Notes: generated from the letters alone by a model not told the origin. 64,000 nucleotides of DNA from Spisula solida (GCA_947247005.1 OX365945.1:19412501-19476500); one strand, 5' to 3'; shown: positions 13,101 to 26,033, numbered from the stretch's first letter. Translations and numbers: made by a program.

Positions 13101-16100
13101 CCTGTTACGTGGGGTATAGAGATTGATAGTATAGGCTGTTAATGATGACACTTTAATCAGACAAAACCTGACAACGCCCCTACATGGTAACATGTAGTGG
13201 GTCATTTGGAGCAGACGACTATTACTCTTCTTCGTCTTCAAATTCAGTACAGGTCCCAATCTTAGACAATATCGTAATATACTCAATTACGTTAGTAATT
13301 TTTTTTTATTTATTCATAATTTTTGAGTAGCGTGTTTGAAGTCTATCGTGGACACACGTGATATAAAGTATATATAGAACATGCACCGGATGTGTCTTGT
13401 TGAAGAAACTCGCCAATAGTCCTACTGGTTCGTATCTCAGAAACCTAGCCAGGCATCCGGCCACCATCTACACACAGTACTGTGAAATAGCAAAAAACAA
13501 TACAAGATAGAGTTGTTAAATGTGCTTGACTATAAATGACATGATTTAATATCACTACTTGAAAATGGTTTGAAGATAGTTTTAAAGTCAATTCAGTTTG
13601 AAACCAGCTTTTAAATAATCTTAGAAACATTTTTCAAAGTTTTTTTTAAAGAAATGTAATCATCATCTGAGGTTCAGTACCTTTAACGGTCATTGTTGAT
13701 TTGTTCTGGGCTGGTATTCACAAAGCATCTTGAAGGAAAAACGACTATCAACTTTAACACAGTTTAGAAGCATTTTGTAAAGAGCTATCACAAAGAAAAC
13801 GTGGGTTACTTTCCGTTTTGGGGGGAAATACGTGCAGCCCAATTTTTTAACTTAAGTCAAAATATTGAAGTTTTCCATTTAGATGCTTTGTGAATACGAA
13901 CACCCCTGTGTTTTTAGTTGATCTTGTTGATGCGTAAACTTGCCTTGTTTCTTATTTCAGATGAATACAAATATAGAAATATTAAATTTAGAAGGAAATG
14001 CAATAGACGAGGATGGTGCAATATGCCTTACTAAAGTATTGAGGGAAAATTTCTTCATCACGGAACTGGTATGTGTAACGTATAATCTTCATTATTATTA
14101 TTATCATTATTTAGCCATGATGCATGCACTGTACTACCAATACTTTCAAAAACAAATCATTCAGCTCCAGTTCTGATGGTCAAAATGTGACTTTTTTGGA
14201 AATTTCGAAGGCCAAATGGGTGTATTCAACAGCCAAAGGAAATCCCTAATTATTCAGCTGTATGGTGCTGTACTGAACAATTGGTATGGCTGAACATAGA
14301 TATATACATGCATATTCAGATAAAAGAATGATAAAGACATAACAACAAATAAAAGGAAAAACTCAGTCATGAATTTCAAAATATTTTCACTGTGTGGTTA
14401 TTATATTTTACATATTCTTCTTAGATCCGAGGCACAAAAATCAGATTTAACGAAAATTCAAGTCTTTCAAAGTAGAATTGACAGTAAAACTTGAACTAAA
14501 TGTTGACCTGAACGCTATCTGTTTTATTAGAGCAATGCTATACTTTCAAATCGTCTGTCGTAATGTGCTGGATTTGATAGTTTTATGCTAACAAATTACC
14601 AACGGAGCGAGAAAAAAGCTCTTAATATGCACAGAATATTTGTTAGCATACTCTAGAATGACAATCGTGTTTGTTCGCTCTTATACCTCGTTTGATGTTT
14701 TGTCGAAGTATCTGTGTTAATATTGCATTAAGTCGAACAGCAATAAATTAAAACACCCCTGGTTGCCAAACGATTAGAAATTGATTTTCGTAGTTCAGTG
14801 GATTATTTGAAGTTTACCTTGACTTATAAGATATTAGCCAGATCAAGTGATAACATATTTATTTTAAACCCATTACGTGAGAATTTGTGTCAGTGTAAAC
14901 AGAGCTGATCATATAGATCTTATCGCTTTGTAGATGGGCATTACATCTATTTTAAGGCTAACTAGATATGATAAATCACCCCCATTTATAATTCTACTGA
15001 TCTTTCTGTTTAAATTGTTGTATTCCGTTAACAAAACATCTGGATTTAATATACAATTGCTGGTGAAAATATTTAATGACTTCATTAATAATGTTTGCTT
15101 ATGTCTGCCATGACATAGCCACCTGTCTGGACTGGAGAGGCTAATACAAGTGCTGTCGACCCGACCTCCTGTCTGTATTATAATTATAATAAAATATTAG
15201 GGGCATTTATAAGTGAAAACATATCACACATGTTAGAGCCTGTGATTAATTGCAACAAATACTTACACTCAGCACTCAAATTTTAAATGTTCAGAATGTG
15301 CTTTGATTTGCCTAAGATTACATGCACACATCTTGGTGTGGAAAAGGTATGAAAATGGTAACAATTGTTGAAAATAAAATGCTATATACTAGTATAAGGT
15401 ACATATGTAATAATTAAAACTGAGTGCCTTCTTCTGAACGCTCAGACTGATAAAAGACAATTATATACATAATTATCTTAACATGTACTAAATTAAGAAA
15501 GTAGGTATTGCAGCGATGATATTTAGTACCAAAACAACATCACCGCATACTCTTGCTCTCGTGATTTTGGCACTATGAACATCGAACGTATGGATTTACA
15601 GTTCATATTCTTGAGATTTGAGTTTTGAGTGTAAATATTCGTTGTAATGATGGGCTCTGGTTGCTTTCTTTGAGGTGTTGGTCATTTTTTCGACGTATTG
15701 CTCATATGTGTAACTCGTATAATCATGATTACATGACAAATTTAAAACATGTGATATCTTGTTTTAAATTTAATAGAAAACAGTTTTAATTTAATTTATA
15801 TTCAGTGCATGTTTTTGATGTATTGATACACGTAATTTGTTTCGGTGACACATGTTCATTGTATGCTTGATTTATCAAATTTAATTGACGATATAAGATA
15901 TTCAAATACTTGATAATTAAATGAAAAAAAACAACATCCCGTACAAAGGACCACACTAGCACGCGCGCCGTTAAGCTCTTCAGCTTGATTTAATCCCAAT
16001 GTAATTTAATTAAACTGTTTGAAAATAGATTTATACACTTTTATTCCAATATTGAAATATTAAAAGGTAGATCGGTGCAAACATGTTTATTAAAATAACA

Positions 16101-19100
16101 CACTGATCCGTAGGTAGTTCGAAATCACTGTACGTACACAGTGTATACATATGTACCTATGCATCAAATTTGTCATGCACTGTTATGTAATGTTCTTTGG
16201 ATGTAATATCTATGTATAAATATTTATAAATGTAAAATTGTGTACTCATGGACACATTGTCCAATGTATATATGAAATAAACTGTTATAAAAAACTGTTA
16301 TAAAACTGTTACATTTTGTATTCAGTTTTCATACACGCGAATTCATTCGAGTTGTTACATCTGCTTGATGCTCCCCATGTTATAAGATATTAAACAGTAT
16401 ATTTTTATGTATCTGTACTTTTGCTAATTCCATACATCATAACCGGTTTCAATGCCAATTTCAAACGTACTCAAACTTTCGTACGTCATATCTTGTTAAC
16501 TCCAATTTTCATACGCCATATCTTGTTAAACTCCAATTTTCTTACGTCATTTCTTTTTAAACTCCAATTTTCTTACGTCAAATCTGGTTAAACTCCAATT
16601 TTCTTACGTCATATCTTGTTAAACTCCAATTGTCATACGCTATACCTTGATACCCTGTCAAAAGCCATATTCTGTTTAAGCTCCAATTTTCATACGTATT
16701 ATTCTTTACTCCAATTATACGAGACATCCTGTTTGAACCCATCTTTTCATACGTCATAACCTGTTTAAACTCAAATTTCCATACGTCATATCAAGTTTAA
16801 ACTCCAATTTTCATACGTCATATCATGTTTTAACCCCGATGTTGTGGTTTGCAGGTGCTTGCTGAGAACAATCTGCGGACGGAAGGTGGTAAAGCTATAG
16901 CCGAGATGCTCGTCAACAATAGAAACTTATATAAAGTTGATCTCACTAACAATGATATCGGAGATGGTGCAGCATCAACGTTCTGTGATGTCTTATTCGT
17001 AAGTTTTGTCATTTACTCGTTTCACAATTGTTTGTCTTATTGACCAATGAATTTACAGCCAAACCAGTGTTTTTGGTAGCTTGCTCTCCTTGATTTGATG
17101 CTTTAAACAATAAACTAGGCATATGCCACTTTTCATTTTCCGCTTATTCATTTGATTGGTACTAACTAGGCTAGTAGCGAACGGTACAAAATGTCCAACG
17201 CTGTCGCAAATGCGCTGTTCACAAGTTCTGTTTTTTGTTAATAAGTTGAAACTCCGATTGCTGTGTATGGAGAAAGTCTCGGAAACCAAATTTATTGATG
17301 TAACCTTTACTCTTTTTGCAGGATTCTCCACATGAGTCTATGTGCGTTTGACATCTTCGTAAGAGTGTTTGTATGTTTATGAAACAGACAGAAGCGTACA
17401 TGTCTGATGCATTGTATACATGTAGGCTTATCAGCTAATGTGGACATATAATTTATGTACTCTATGTCTTGTCTTAGTTTTATAAATAATGCATGTCTGA
17501 TTGACTTCCACATGAATTTTTTGTTTTATCGTTTCAGAACAATAAATTACTGAAGGTGTTATTGCTAGGCAACAATAGTTTTGAAGACGAAGGTGCTCGA
17601 TTGTTTAATTCAGCGTTGTCGGACAATACCACGTTGGAAGTGCTCGATTTAAGTTGGAACAATTTCAAAAACCGTGGTGCCATTTTACTCGCTGAAGCGA
17701 TTCAGGTATGGATGTGGTTAGGAAACTTGTGCTTTATTTTCTATTTCAAATATAAAAATAAAAATCGGACAGGGAAGGCAGCACTCAACTTAAACAGCCG
17801 AACACAGAAAACATAATACAATACTGACATACAGCGACCCTTCAATATTGTTTATGTTTCAATTTATTATAATTTAACTGCAGTCTATCATTCATGATTG
17901 TCACAAATTATCTCAGATCTACGCCAGATGGAAATCGACTCGGAATTCGGTTAACCAATGAATGAATTAATGTTGGTACTAAAATCAAGATAAACTATTA
18001 CACATGGTTGTAGAATCCAAACGATTCACTTAACAACTTCCGACAAACATTTTATGTTATTGAATTCATTGCATGTTTCGGCAGCAGATATAACAAGTCG
18101 TACATCAGCTCGTACAATATGATTTAGGACACTTTTCTAGTTAAAATTGGTAACCATGAGTTCGAAACGTACGCTCAGTGTGACGATTTGACGGTAAATA
18201 ACACATTGTAAGTGAGGTTTCTGTTACTGTTACTGTTCGTGACTGACCTGGTTCGTGCCATCATCCGACATCAAATGTATTTCCAGTTCCCGGCGTTAGT
18301 GGACGAGATTGATTTATGTTGTCACTGGTATCAAATGAACTCTGATTAGATTTACTGACAGTCAACTATGATTGAAATACGTGTACATTCAAGTGTACAC
18401 TTATCGACGATCTCAACACAATCAATCCAATTCAAAGACGATTTGATACCAGAACCAGCATTTAGAATGACTCTTAAATATGCACCTGTATGAGATACGT
18501 TATATTGACTGACTAGACAGTATTATATTTTGCAGGAGAATGTAGGTTTAAAAAGTTTCAACATGGCGATGGCAGGTTTGGGTAAGGAAGGTGCTGAAGC
18601 GATGTCACGTGCTTTACGAGAAAATAGAACACTAATGGAACTTGATATCAGTCTGAATAGAATCAACGTAGAAGGCGCTAAAGCTCTAGCAAGAGGAGTG
18701 AAAGAAAACGATACGCTAACAGTTTTAAAGGTAAGAAAATGATACGCTAACAGCATAAAAGGCTAGAAAATGATAAGCTAACAGTTTTAAAGGTAAGAAA
18801 ATGATACGCTAACAGCGTAAAATGCTAGAAAATGATACGCTAACAGCGTAAAAGGCTAGAAAATGATACACTTACAGTGTTAAAGGTAAGATAATGATAC
18901 GCTAACAGCGTATCTAAGGCTAGAAAATGATACACTGACAGTGTTAAAGGTAAGATAATGATACGCTAACAGTGTTAAATGTCAGAGAACGATATGCTAA
19001 CAGTATGAAGGGTTATAACAAACCTAAAAGCTAATTATCGGTAATATGTTTACATTACAAGCTCTACAATTGACTTCTGATAATGCAGATTGTGTTGATT

Positions 19101-22030
19101 ATGTACGGCTGTGTCAGTATTTGAACAATTAGTCTGCCTAGTCATTGCATACCTATACCTGCTAGACGCGTATTTGTAGTATAGAAAACAATTTCCGGCG
19201 GTTATTTTGGGGATTTAAAAATGCTGATTCTTAGCCAATTCGTATTCAGCCATACTTATATTAAACAATTACGTGTATACGTAGTTATTATAAAGTTGAT
19301 TTGTTTGTTTTGTTTGGTTATAAAGTCACCAGTGAAGAAATGCGTTTATCTGAAATAGACGATTTCAAACTTTGACGACAGAAGTACATCGCCATGAACT
19401 GGACGGACTCTTTATTTGAAAGCAATCACTCATATGACACCATTTAAAATATTCTAGAAGATCTAGTTCTTGAGATTTCCACCGTATCTCACATCATACG
19501 TGCCATACAATTCTATCTCTTTCCGATTTTCTCAAACCTTTCTAACATAAGTATCTCCCTCGATAGACACGAACTATAATGACACTCTTGTTGTTCCTAA
19601 ATTAATAGACGCTTAAGTTATCAAAATTAAATCAAACCGTTTATGGCACTTGTGAATACTTGGCAGGACGTAATATAATTAATAGAAGTACAGGTAAATG
19701 TAGTCAAATGTGAACAAGACCGGTATTCAACAAGCATCTTAAGGGAAAACTTAAACATTTTGACTTAAGTTAAAAAATTGATCTGCACATATTTCCCAAG
19801 AAATGAAGTATACCCATGTTTTCTTTTGTATGGTCGTAGCTCTTAAAACGCTTCTAATCTATGGAAAAACGAATACTATTTATTTTTCTGTTTAGCTGAT
19901 TTAAAGTTTTCCCTTAAGAGGCTTTGTGAATACCACCCCATGTGTATGATTCCAACAATTATCATGGAGAGCTTTCAAGAGAATTAACAGTTGGCTTTTT
20001 TGACACAAGAATTCGATAATTTCCTTAGTTGATATAAATGCTCTTGCAATAATCATGATGAGCATTTCTTATTATTTTTGTTCTTTTACAGTGTGGGTCC
20101 AATCCATTTGACTCAGATGGAGCGATGGAGATTCTGGAAGCTGTCGATATGAACGATTCATGTGAGCTTAAACTGCTCGACTTTAGTGTAAGAACATTCA
20201 TTTCTCTCATGTTTCAGATCTGCCTAAAACAAATAAGTTAATAATAAATAAGTTAAGAGATTCTACGCAAAAGTCATTTGAAGCTATGTTTATCTTAGAT
20301 CATTGTGCCACCATGCAAGTCATAGAACTTAAACTTACCAAAACACTACTGAGAAAGTCATGTTAAAAATTTCCAATACTATTCAAGTATGTCGTTAATG
20401 CACCAACAGATAATAACAAGCGGACAGGAAAGGAACACTGAACTCTGAAGCCATTCTATTACCGTATTTTGGAATTTTTTGGCCTAATAAATATTTGCCA
20501 TGTATTATTTTTACACATATACACGTATATATATTGTGTTGTGTGTTTTACAGAATATAATGGTCAAAATGAATTTTGCTAAGTTACAATGTCGGTTACA
20601 AGATGAACGAATGATGAAGATAATACAAGAAGGTGTGATACCAGAATGGGCTCGTACTAACAGCGCCCGGCATTCTGTGTTCCGTGTTGATCCTGTCGGT
20701 ACATTCAAACATAACTCAGATGTGGCTGGTATAGACCTAGGACAGCTGTTGGTACCGTACCTTGATGAGGAGTATAGTATTGATATAAGGGAGTTTAAAA
20801 CGTTAATTAAGGTAATTATACCAGTTTGAAAATGGTAAAGTTAATCATCCCGAGCTTTTCCACACATTTTTACATATTGGTCCCCATTGATAAACTAAAA
20901 ATACATTTGTAAAAATCAATTTTGAGAACGGCTTTGTTTCCCTTTACTAATAAACTTGAAACAAATATTGATACCGTAACTGCTTCCTTTTAAACCAAGA
21001 AGCTGTGGTACAAATCTTACCTCATGTTCAATGATGTTGTACAACAATAAACACCACTACCGATATGTCACCACCTCTTACCTGTTACCTGCCCCACAGC
21101 CTGGGTGACCTTTGAGGCACTGGTCAGCGAAGATCTCCACGTCAGTTTCCACACCACCTCTTAGTACTGGCAGATGGTAGATGAAATAGCGTGGTGTATG
21201 AAGTTACAATTCTGTATTAAAATGATTATCTTTTTTATATCACACGTTTACATGTTACTGATATTGTGATGGTTTTTACGTTTGATGCATTTCGTCTACT
21301 TGTTTTCAATATTTCTATGTGCAGTAGGTGCCGCATACACATACAGGAAATATTACATAACGGCTGCTTAATTAAGGGTAACACTTACACAGGTTGGATT
21401 GCATATTGATGATATTATTCTAATAAGCTTGACTGGTATGTATTTGGTATGTATTTGGTATGTATTTTCAGCAAACGAAAATTGATTTATCAGCGGAACA
21501 AGTGAACATCGTTGCTTTACGATTGGCTCTGGATGGGCGTGTGCAATGCAGGTAAAGTAACAAAAAATAGTTCAATAAGTTCAACTAATACAGCACTAAA
21601 CTGCTACACGGACATTACAAATTATATTCCCGAAGTTGGGAATAAACAATTATGTCGCTAAAAAGTAGTACAGTTACTGCTACATTGCTTTGCGCTTTAA
21701 ATGATCCAACAGTATAGCTCTAAGACGTTCTGTTCTAATTGTTGTCAGAATTAAATAATGTGATTGTACAATACTAGTGTTGTCTTAGAAGAAATAACTA
21801 TTATATGATCGGTGTGACTCAAACCCCAAAATGTATTTAATATTCCACTACATGTAAACCGATTTATTTATTACCATTACAGGACACTGTTTGATATAGT
21901 GGAGGATGACAATAGTGATAACAGTAATCCACAAAGTAGAAACGAGGAGTCTCCACCTAGTACGGATAGATCGGATAAAGTTAAACGTCCCGGATCAATG
22001 AAAACAATCGGCAGAAATGCCATAAAGTGA
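10147..22030 (+). CDS. LRRC74A/B-like leucine-rich repeat protein, 10 coding exons
   Basis: Coding exons: 10147-10537, 11047-11231, 13961-14068, 16855-16998, 17538-17705, 18536-18730, 20092-20187, 20554-20811, 21472-21551 and 21883-22030, giving 590 residues. Every junction is GT-AG and the phases agree (1,0,0,0,0,0,0,0,2), which strongly supports the model. Residues 1-130 are acidic and low-complexity. Residues ~140-192 hold a conserved pre-LRR block with a YFIKH motif and HGLGPQ. Residues ~178-430 are about eight RNase-inhibitor-type LRRs of ~28 residues (patterns such as LNLEGNAIDEDGA and LDLSWNNFKNRGA). Residues 430-590 are a non-LRR tail ending in a Ser/Asp-rich stretch. The block order matches the vertebrate LRRC74A/B family; its molecular role is not established as far as I know. 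RNI-type LRRs are protein-binding surfaces, so an adaptor role is the safest inference. The distinction between A and B paralogues cannot be made here. Confidence 0.9.
11300..11395 (-). repeat. tRNA-derived SINE-like piece in LRRC74 intron 2
   Basis: On the minus strand there is a box-B-like word (gggttcgaaagc) preceded at tRNA spacing by a box-A-like word (tggccttgagga). The acceptor stem is not convincing, so it is a SINE remnant rather than a tRNA gene. Confidence 0.4.
13707..13905. repeat. MITE in LRRC74 intron 2
   Basis: Terminal inverted repeats 'gtattcacaaagcatcttga' at the left and 'atgctttgtgaatac' at the right, followed by cacccc. The same family occurs at 19722-19940 in intron 6. 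It lies only about 55 bases before the exon 3 acceptor. Confidence 0.6.
16455..16836. repeat. 31-bp minisatellite before LRRC74 exon 4
   Basis: About twelve imperfect copies of a 31-base unit (ctccaattttcatacgtcat then atcttgttaaa). The array runs to within 20 bases of the exon 4 acceptor at 16854, so most of the branch-point region of intron 3 is repeat-derived. Confidence 0.85.
18700..19015 (+). repeat. 31-bp minisatellite derived from the exon 6 splice donor
   Basis: About ten copies of a unit related to 'gaaaatgatacgctaacagt' plus 'tttaaaggtaa'. The first copy is the end of LRRC74 exon 6 itself, including the real donor (aaag/gtaaga) at 18731. Copies with an intact donor-like GGTAAG recur with GT at 18793, 18886 and 18950; the intervening copies read 'aaaggcta' instead. 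Confidence 0.9.
19722..19940. repeat. MITE in LRRC74 intron 6, same family as 13707-13905
   Basis: Ends read 'ggtattcaacaagcatctta' and 'ggctttgtgaataccacccc', an inverted repeat related to the copy in intron 2. The centre contains 'gtagctcttaaaacgcttct', like 'gaagcattttgtaaagagct' in the other copy but inverted, so the two copies lie in opposite orientation. Confidence 0.6.
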
Positions 22031-24122
22031 TAACAATTAACATCAATATAGTGCTTTTTGTTGAAATGTAGCTTCACTGTGAACTCACCTAGTATCAAAT
22101 TTATGCGGAAATTATTACTTTACTGCCATAATATTGAATTTGTGTTCGACGCAAATCAAAACAATACTACTTAAATGCATTTGATAATATAGAAATAACA
22201 AACTTGGATACTTTATGGTGAAAGCTGGTAAATATGTAAACACTGCTGACAACTCAGATTATAAGTGTTGGACTCGATCTATTGCGGACTTGTATTCAAT
22301 ATGCTGTTGGTGCCTACTGACTCGATTGCCAAAAAGGATAGTCGTCATCAAAAAACATTAACTGTTGTAAGTTGTGACACAGTATGTGACATTAATTCCT
22401 GTACCTTACGTTGCTTGTGCGTTACAGTCGTGTTTGCTAAATGCCTTTAGTTAGTCTGGATTACCTCCCCTAGATCTCTACGTTATTTAAACGTTATAGT
22501 ACGACATGGAACCAAACTAGCATTTAGTGTGTTCGTATTCAATTCAATTGAATTAGTGATCATACTGGAATCGGGATCGGGTAGTTGGAGAGCAGTGTAC
22601 GGTATACAGAGTGACAGAAATATAGCAGCGTTTATTGGACACGCTTTATAGCCTCGTGATTTCGCGAAATATTGAAGAGTGTCGCCTTTGCATTTTCTAA
22701 TGAAATGGTGCCTTTTGTTTTCTGATTTATATATATATTCATGTGATTGTTTTTATATTGAGAAGTAAATTGTTTCGTTTGAATGTGTTTATCTTATTAC
22801 TATACAATATATATTATTTAACTGGGTACACTTCCGTCAAGTTCCTACATGTAGTAACTTTGCCTGGGTTCGGTCATCATATTGGAAGAAGGTTAATTAC
22901 TAGTAGTTGTTTATATCATGTTAAGTTTTGTTCTTTTGCACAATATGTTATTGAGTTGGTCGAGCTTGAATTGAATATCCTGTATTAACTTGCTATTCCA
23001 AGCAACTGACTTCTTCTACTAGTATAAAACTAGTATGTTATGCTGTATGGGTTTAAATCACTACAAACTAACTAGTAAACATACCCGTCTTTGTCGTCAC
23101 TGCTTTCAGCTGGGTGAATAACATATTGTAACTTATAGTAACTCAAATATCTGTGTTGGTTCTGTCTCGATGGTCACCACGTGTTAGCTATGTTTCCGGA
23201 AATAGAAATAGCGATGAAGTCATATCTAAATGCCTGTTGAAAAAGCTAAACTGTCGGAGTACCAGAGGGGGGTATGTTTATGTAATGTTTATCGAAATCA
23301 GACTAAGCTTTGTTAAGGGTATTTATAAATGATATCTGCATGGAAATGGTCGTTAGACCAAAGTCATACGCTCTACATCTTTTATCGCGTATCCTCTGTA
23401 TTGGCACGCTATTTGTCGTCAGGTCCTTATTACTTCTACGTGTTACCTTTTAGAACTGGACAGTGTAAATAAACGTTTCCCGCCAAGAAATGCCTCCTAA
23501 CAAAAAGGCCACTGTGACAGGTAATAAAAGAAAGTAAAACATGAAACATTTTATTTATAAACAACACTCATCGAGTAGCCTATGTACTCAATGACCTATC
23601 AGAAGTCAGAACAAAAAAGGGAGCAAAACATTCAAGGGCACGACAAGACAATGTAACAGAGAAGTATCAATACCTTGAGGTTAGGCATTTCATAGAGCCT
23701 GCATATTGTCTGGACATCGCACAATATGTAATAGGAAATATAATGGCACAATGGCGAGCTGTAAATGGATCCACTACTAAATTAAAGGATCATATCTTTT
23801 ACTCAGAAAACGTTTTTTATATTCTTGATAAACATATCATGAAAGTGGCTATGACCCATATATGCTGGTTTATACTATACTTTGGATTTGAACTGGTGTC
23901 TGGTTTGATGTGGTAACGGCGTTATGTTTCTACTTTCTAGTCATGTCACAATTATCAATTGCGTAGTCGTTTGCATATTTTTGCTACACAAACAAATCGT
24001 TGAAAAACTAGTGGATCCAATACTTTAAGCAAGCCGATACTAAAAAAAACCCATCTCACAAGAGCTGTGTACGCAATCTTAGTATAAATTTTAAGTCAAT
24101 GTTTACATGTTCTTTTCATGGC
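22031..24122. other. LRRC74 3' UTR and spacer between convergent genes
   Basis: The LRR gene (+) and the TRIM-like gene (-) converge here. No further coding region is recognised. AATAAA words occur (+ strand at 23468; minus strand at 23550-23555), but neither can be assigned to a gene with certainty. Confidence 0.5.
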
Positions 24123-24311
24123 CTATTCAGTTTGTTTTAACTTAGCATCTAAAGTTGCATATCCATGCTTCAGACTATCCTTGACTAGTTGTAAGTTACT
24201 CTGATCACCTCGAACTTTATGACAGAAGACGGAAAAAGCCGATGTTTCACAATTGGAATTCAAAGCGCTGTATGGTGAGTTGTATTGTCGCTGGTGTTTG
24301 CACTGCACCGT

Positions 24312-26033
24312 TTATTCATGCCAGTCATACACTTGAATCTGATTGCGATTACCGATATATACTCTACGGTTGATGTCACAGTATGTAATACAAATTGAAT
24401 AGTTCATAACCCAATCGTCGTTGATAATTATGTTTTTACCTGTCTCGAAATCTGGGAATACGACATGTACACAACCCAACATTGGGTAACAGACAAACAA
24501 CATACCATCCGACGTACTCACAATAGCATGTGATCTGTATAAAAAGCCATGCACGTATCTACGTAGCACGCGTCCTTCAAAGTTAACAACACTCATTGCA
24601 TGACTTGAAGTGTCCGACACAATCACGGTATCCGAATCGTTGTCCTGTCCGAATATTATATACAATGGCTTTCGTAGAATATATTTATCGCCGTCTTTAG
24701 GCAGTATTGTATGTAGAATTGTGCCATGCATATCTAGGATGTCTATCCTGCCAGGATCCTCATAGCTTACAGCCAACTTCCCGGTCTTGTATGCAATGCC
24801 AAAGCACCCGGCTCGCACTTGTAGCTCACCTTGTAGGGTAATTTTCATTTTCGAGCTGACGTTAAATACTAGTACTTTGTCAGCACGTGGCATTGTCACA
24901 GCAAACTGGTCCGTACCGATGGCAGCTACCCCACATGGTTGACTAAAGGTACCGAATCTTGATGTAACTGTATTAGTATTTATGTTTATTAACTTAACAC
25001 AGTTATTTTCCCAATCCGTAACAACCATTCTGTCTGTACCAAGAAGAGTACAATCCTTGATATCACAACCCTTCTTGTCAGCTGGTGTGTGCACCCAGAC
25101 GCTTCTCCTGTATGTGGCTGTGGATTTTATAATATTCTGTAACTTCCCAAGCGGTGTTTCAGCCGTGAGTAGATGTTCTATCTCACACGAAGGGAGGAAA
25201 ACATATTGTTGCAACTGCTCTTTATGGGTTTGTTCCAATTCGTTGAACCTCGTTTTCATTTTCTCGAGCATCGTCTTGGCGTGTTTTGAAGTGACAAAGA
25301 CTGTATTCACGTTAGCTTCCGGGTCTTTCGGTATCATTGCATGTACGCTTTCAAATTCAGATTTCAATGCTTCATTCTTTGCCATCAGTTGTTGCACTTG
25401 TCCTTCATATTCTTTCTTTATTTGTTCTGCTTCTTTTGTGACCCTTTCCTGCATTTTATCCAGATAACCGTTGACCTTTTTGCGGAAAGATGAAATTTTC
25501 TGTTGAATGGTTTTGTATGTTGCGTTGATGGCATCCAAACTGCTTTCCAATTCATCTTTCATCATAGTCAAGCCATTACAAAACGAGTCTAGGTTGTCTT
25601 GTATCTGCTTGAACTCTTCGGTTGCTTGGAAGTCACCAGCAACATCTTGTATTCGGTCTTTCTTGCATGATGTATGGTTTAAAGTCATACAATCCACACA
25701 GCCTGGTTCATTATGAGCTTTGCAAAAGAATCGAACAATTTCAGGATGATGCGTTTTGCAGATCTCGACACAAAGATCGGGACTGCTTTTGGAACTCGAT
25801 CCTTTTGGCATATGTTGCTTATCAAAAATTGCGTGACCTCTTGTAATTTTCTGATTTTTGTGAACACCAAGGCATGTTGGACATAAATATTCTTCACATA
25901 TCTGACAATAACCTTCACTTGGTACCCAGTTACCGGCATTGCTACATGGATCGCAGAAGGATTCATCAGCATCGCCAGATGCATGACTTTGTTTGTCCTT
26001 GAATGTACTCTCTGGTATACACGCTTCGGCCAT
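24312..26033 (-). CDS. RING-less TRIM-like B-box / coiled-coil / propeller protein
   Basis: A 573-residue CDS in a single exon. The start is fixed by an in-frame TAG seven codons upstream of the ATG. Residues 27-67 form B-box 1 (C27, C30, C43, C46, C51, C54, H58, H67); residues 92-123 form B-box 2 (C92, H95, C104, H107, C112, C115, H120, C123). Residues ~135-300 are a Lys/Glu/Gln-rich coiled coil. Residues ~320-573 resemble the NHL-like beta-propeller seen in the bivalve TRIM2/3/32/56/71-like expansion. There is no N-terminal RING, so intrinsic E3 ligase activity is not expected; such proteins may act as scaffolds or dimerise with RING partners (inference). A splice acceptor (ttcactttcag on the minus strand) before 26102 suggests a 5' UTR intron. 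Family membership is confident; orthology is not, because this family is highly expanded in bivalves. Confidence 0.9.
   Translation of the reverse strand: MAEACIPESTFKDKQSHASGDADESFCDPCSNAGNWVPSEGYCQICEEYLCPTCLGVHKNQKITRGHAIFDKQHMPKGSSSKSSPDLCVEICKTHHPEIVRFFCKAHNEPGCVDCMTLNHTSCKKDRIQDVAGDFQATEEFKQIQDNLDSFCNGLTMMKDELESSLDAINATYKTIQQKISSFRKKVNGYLDKMQERVTKEAEQIKKEYEGQVQQLMAKNEALKSEFESVHAMIPKDPEANVNTVFVTSKHAKTMLEKMKTRFNELEQTHKEQLQQYVFLPSCEIEHLLTAETPLGKLQNIIKSTATYRRSVWVHTPADKKGCDIKDCTLLGTDRMVVTDWENNCVKLININTNTVTSRFGTFSQPCGVAAIGTDQFAVTMPRADKVLVFNVSSKMKITLQGELQVRAGCFGIAYKTGKLAVSYEDPGRIDILDMHGTILHTILPKDGDKYILRKPLYIIFGQDNDSDTVIVSDTSSHAMSVVNFEGRVLRRYVHGFLYRSHAIVSTSDGMLFVCYPMLGCVHVVFPDFETGKNIIINDDWVMNYSICITYCDINRRVYIGNRNQIQVYDWHE

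Noticed and set aside
16455..19015. CRISPR-like 31-bp repeat arrays
   Set aside because: Units are contiguous without spacers and lie in introns of a eukaryotic gene.
24982..25846. Plus-strand open frames of 69-161 codons
   Set aside because: Antisense of the TRIM-like CDS, without features of their own.
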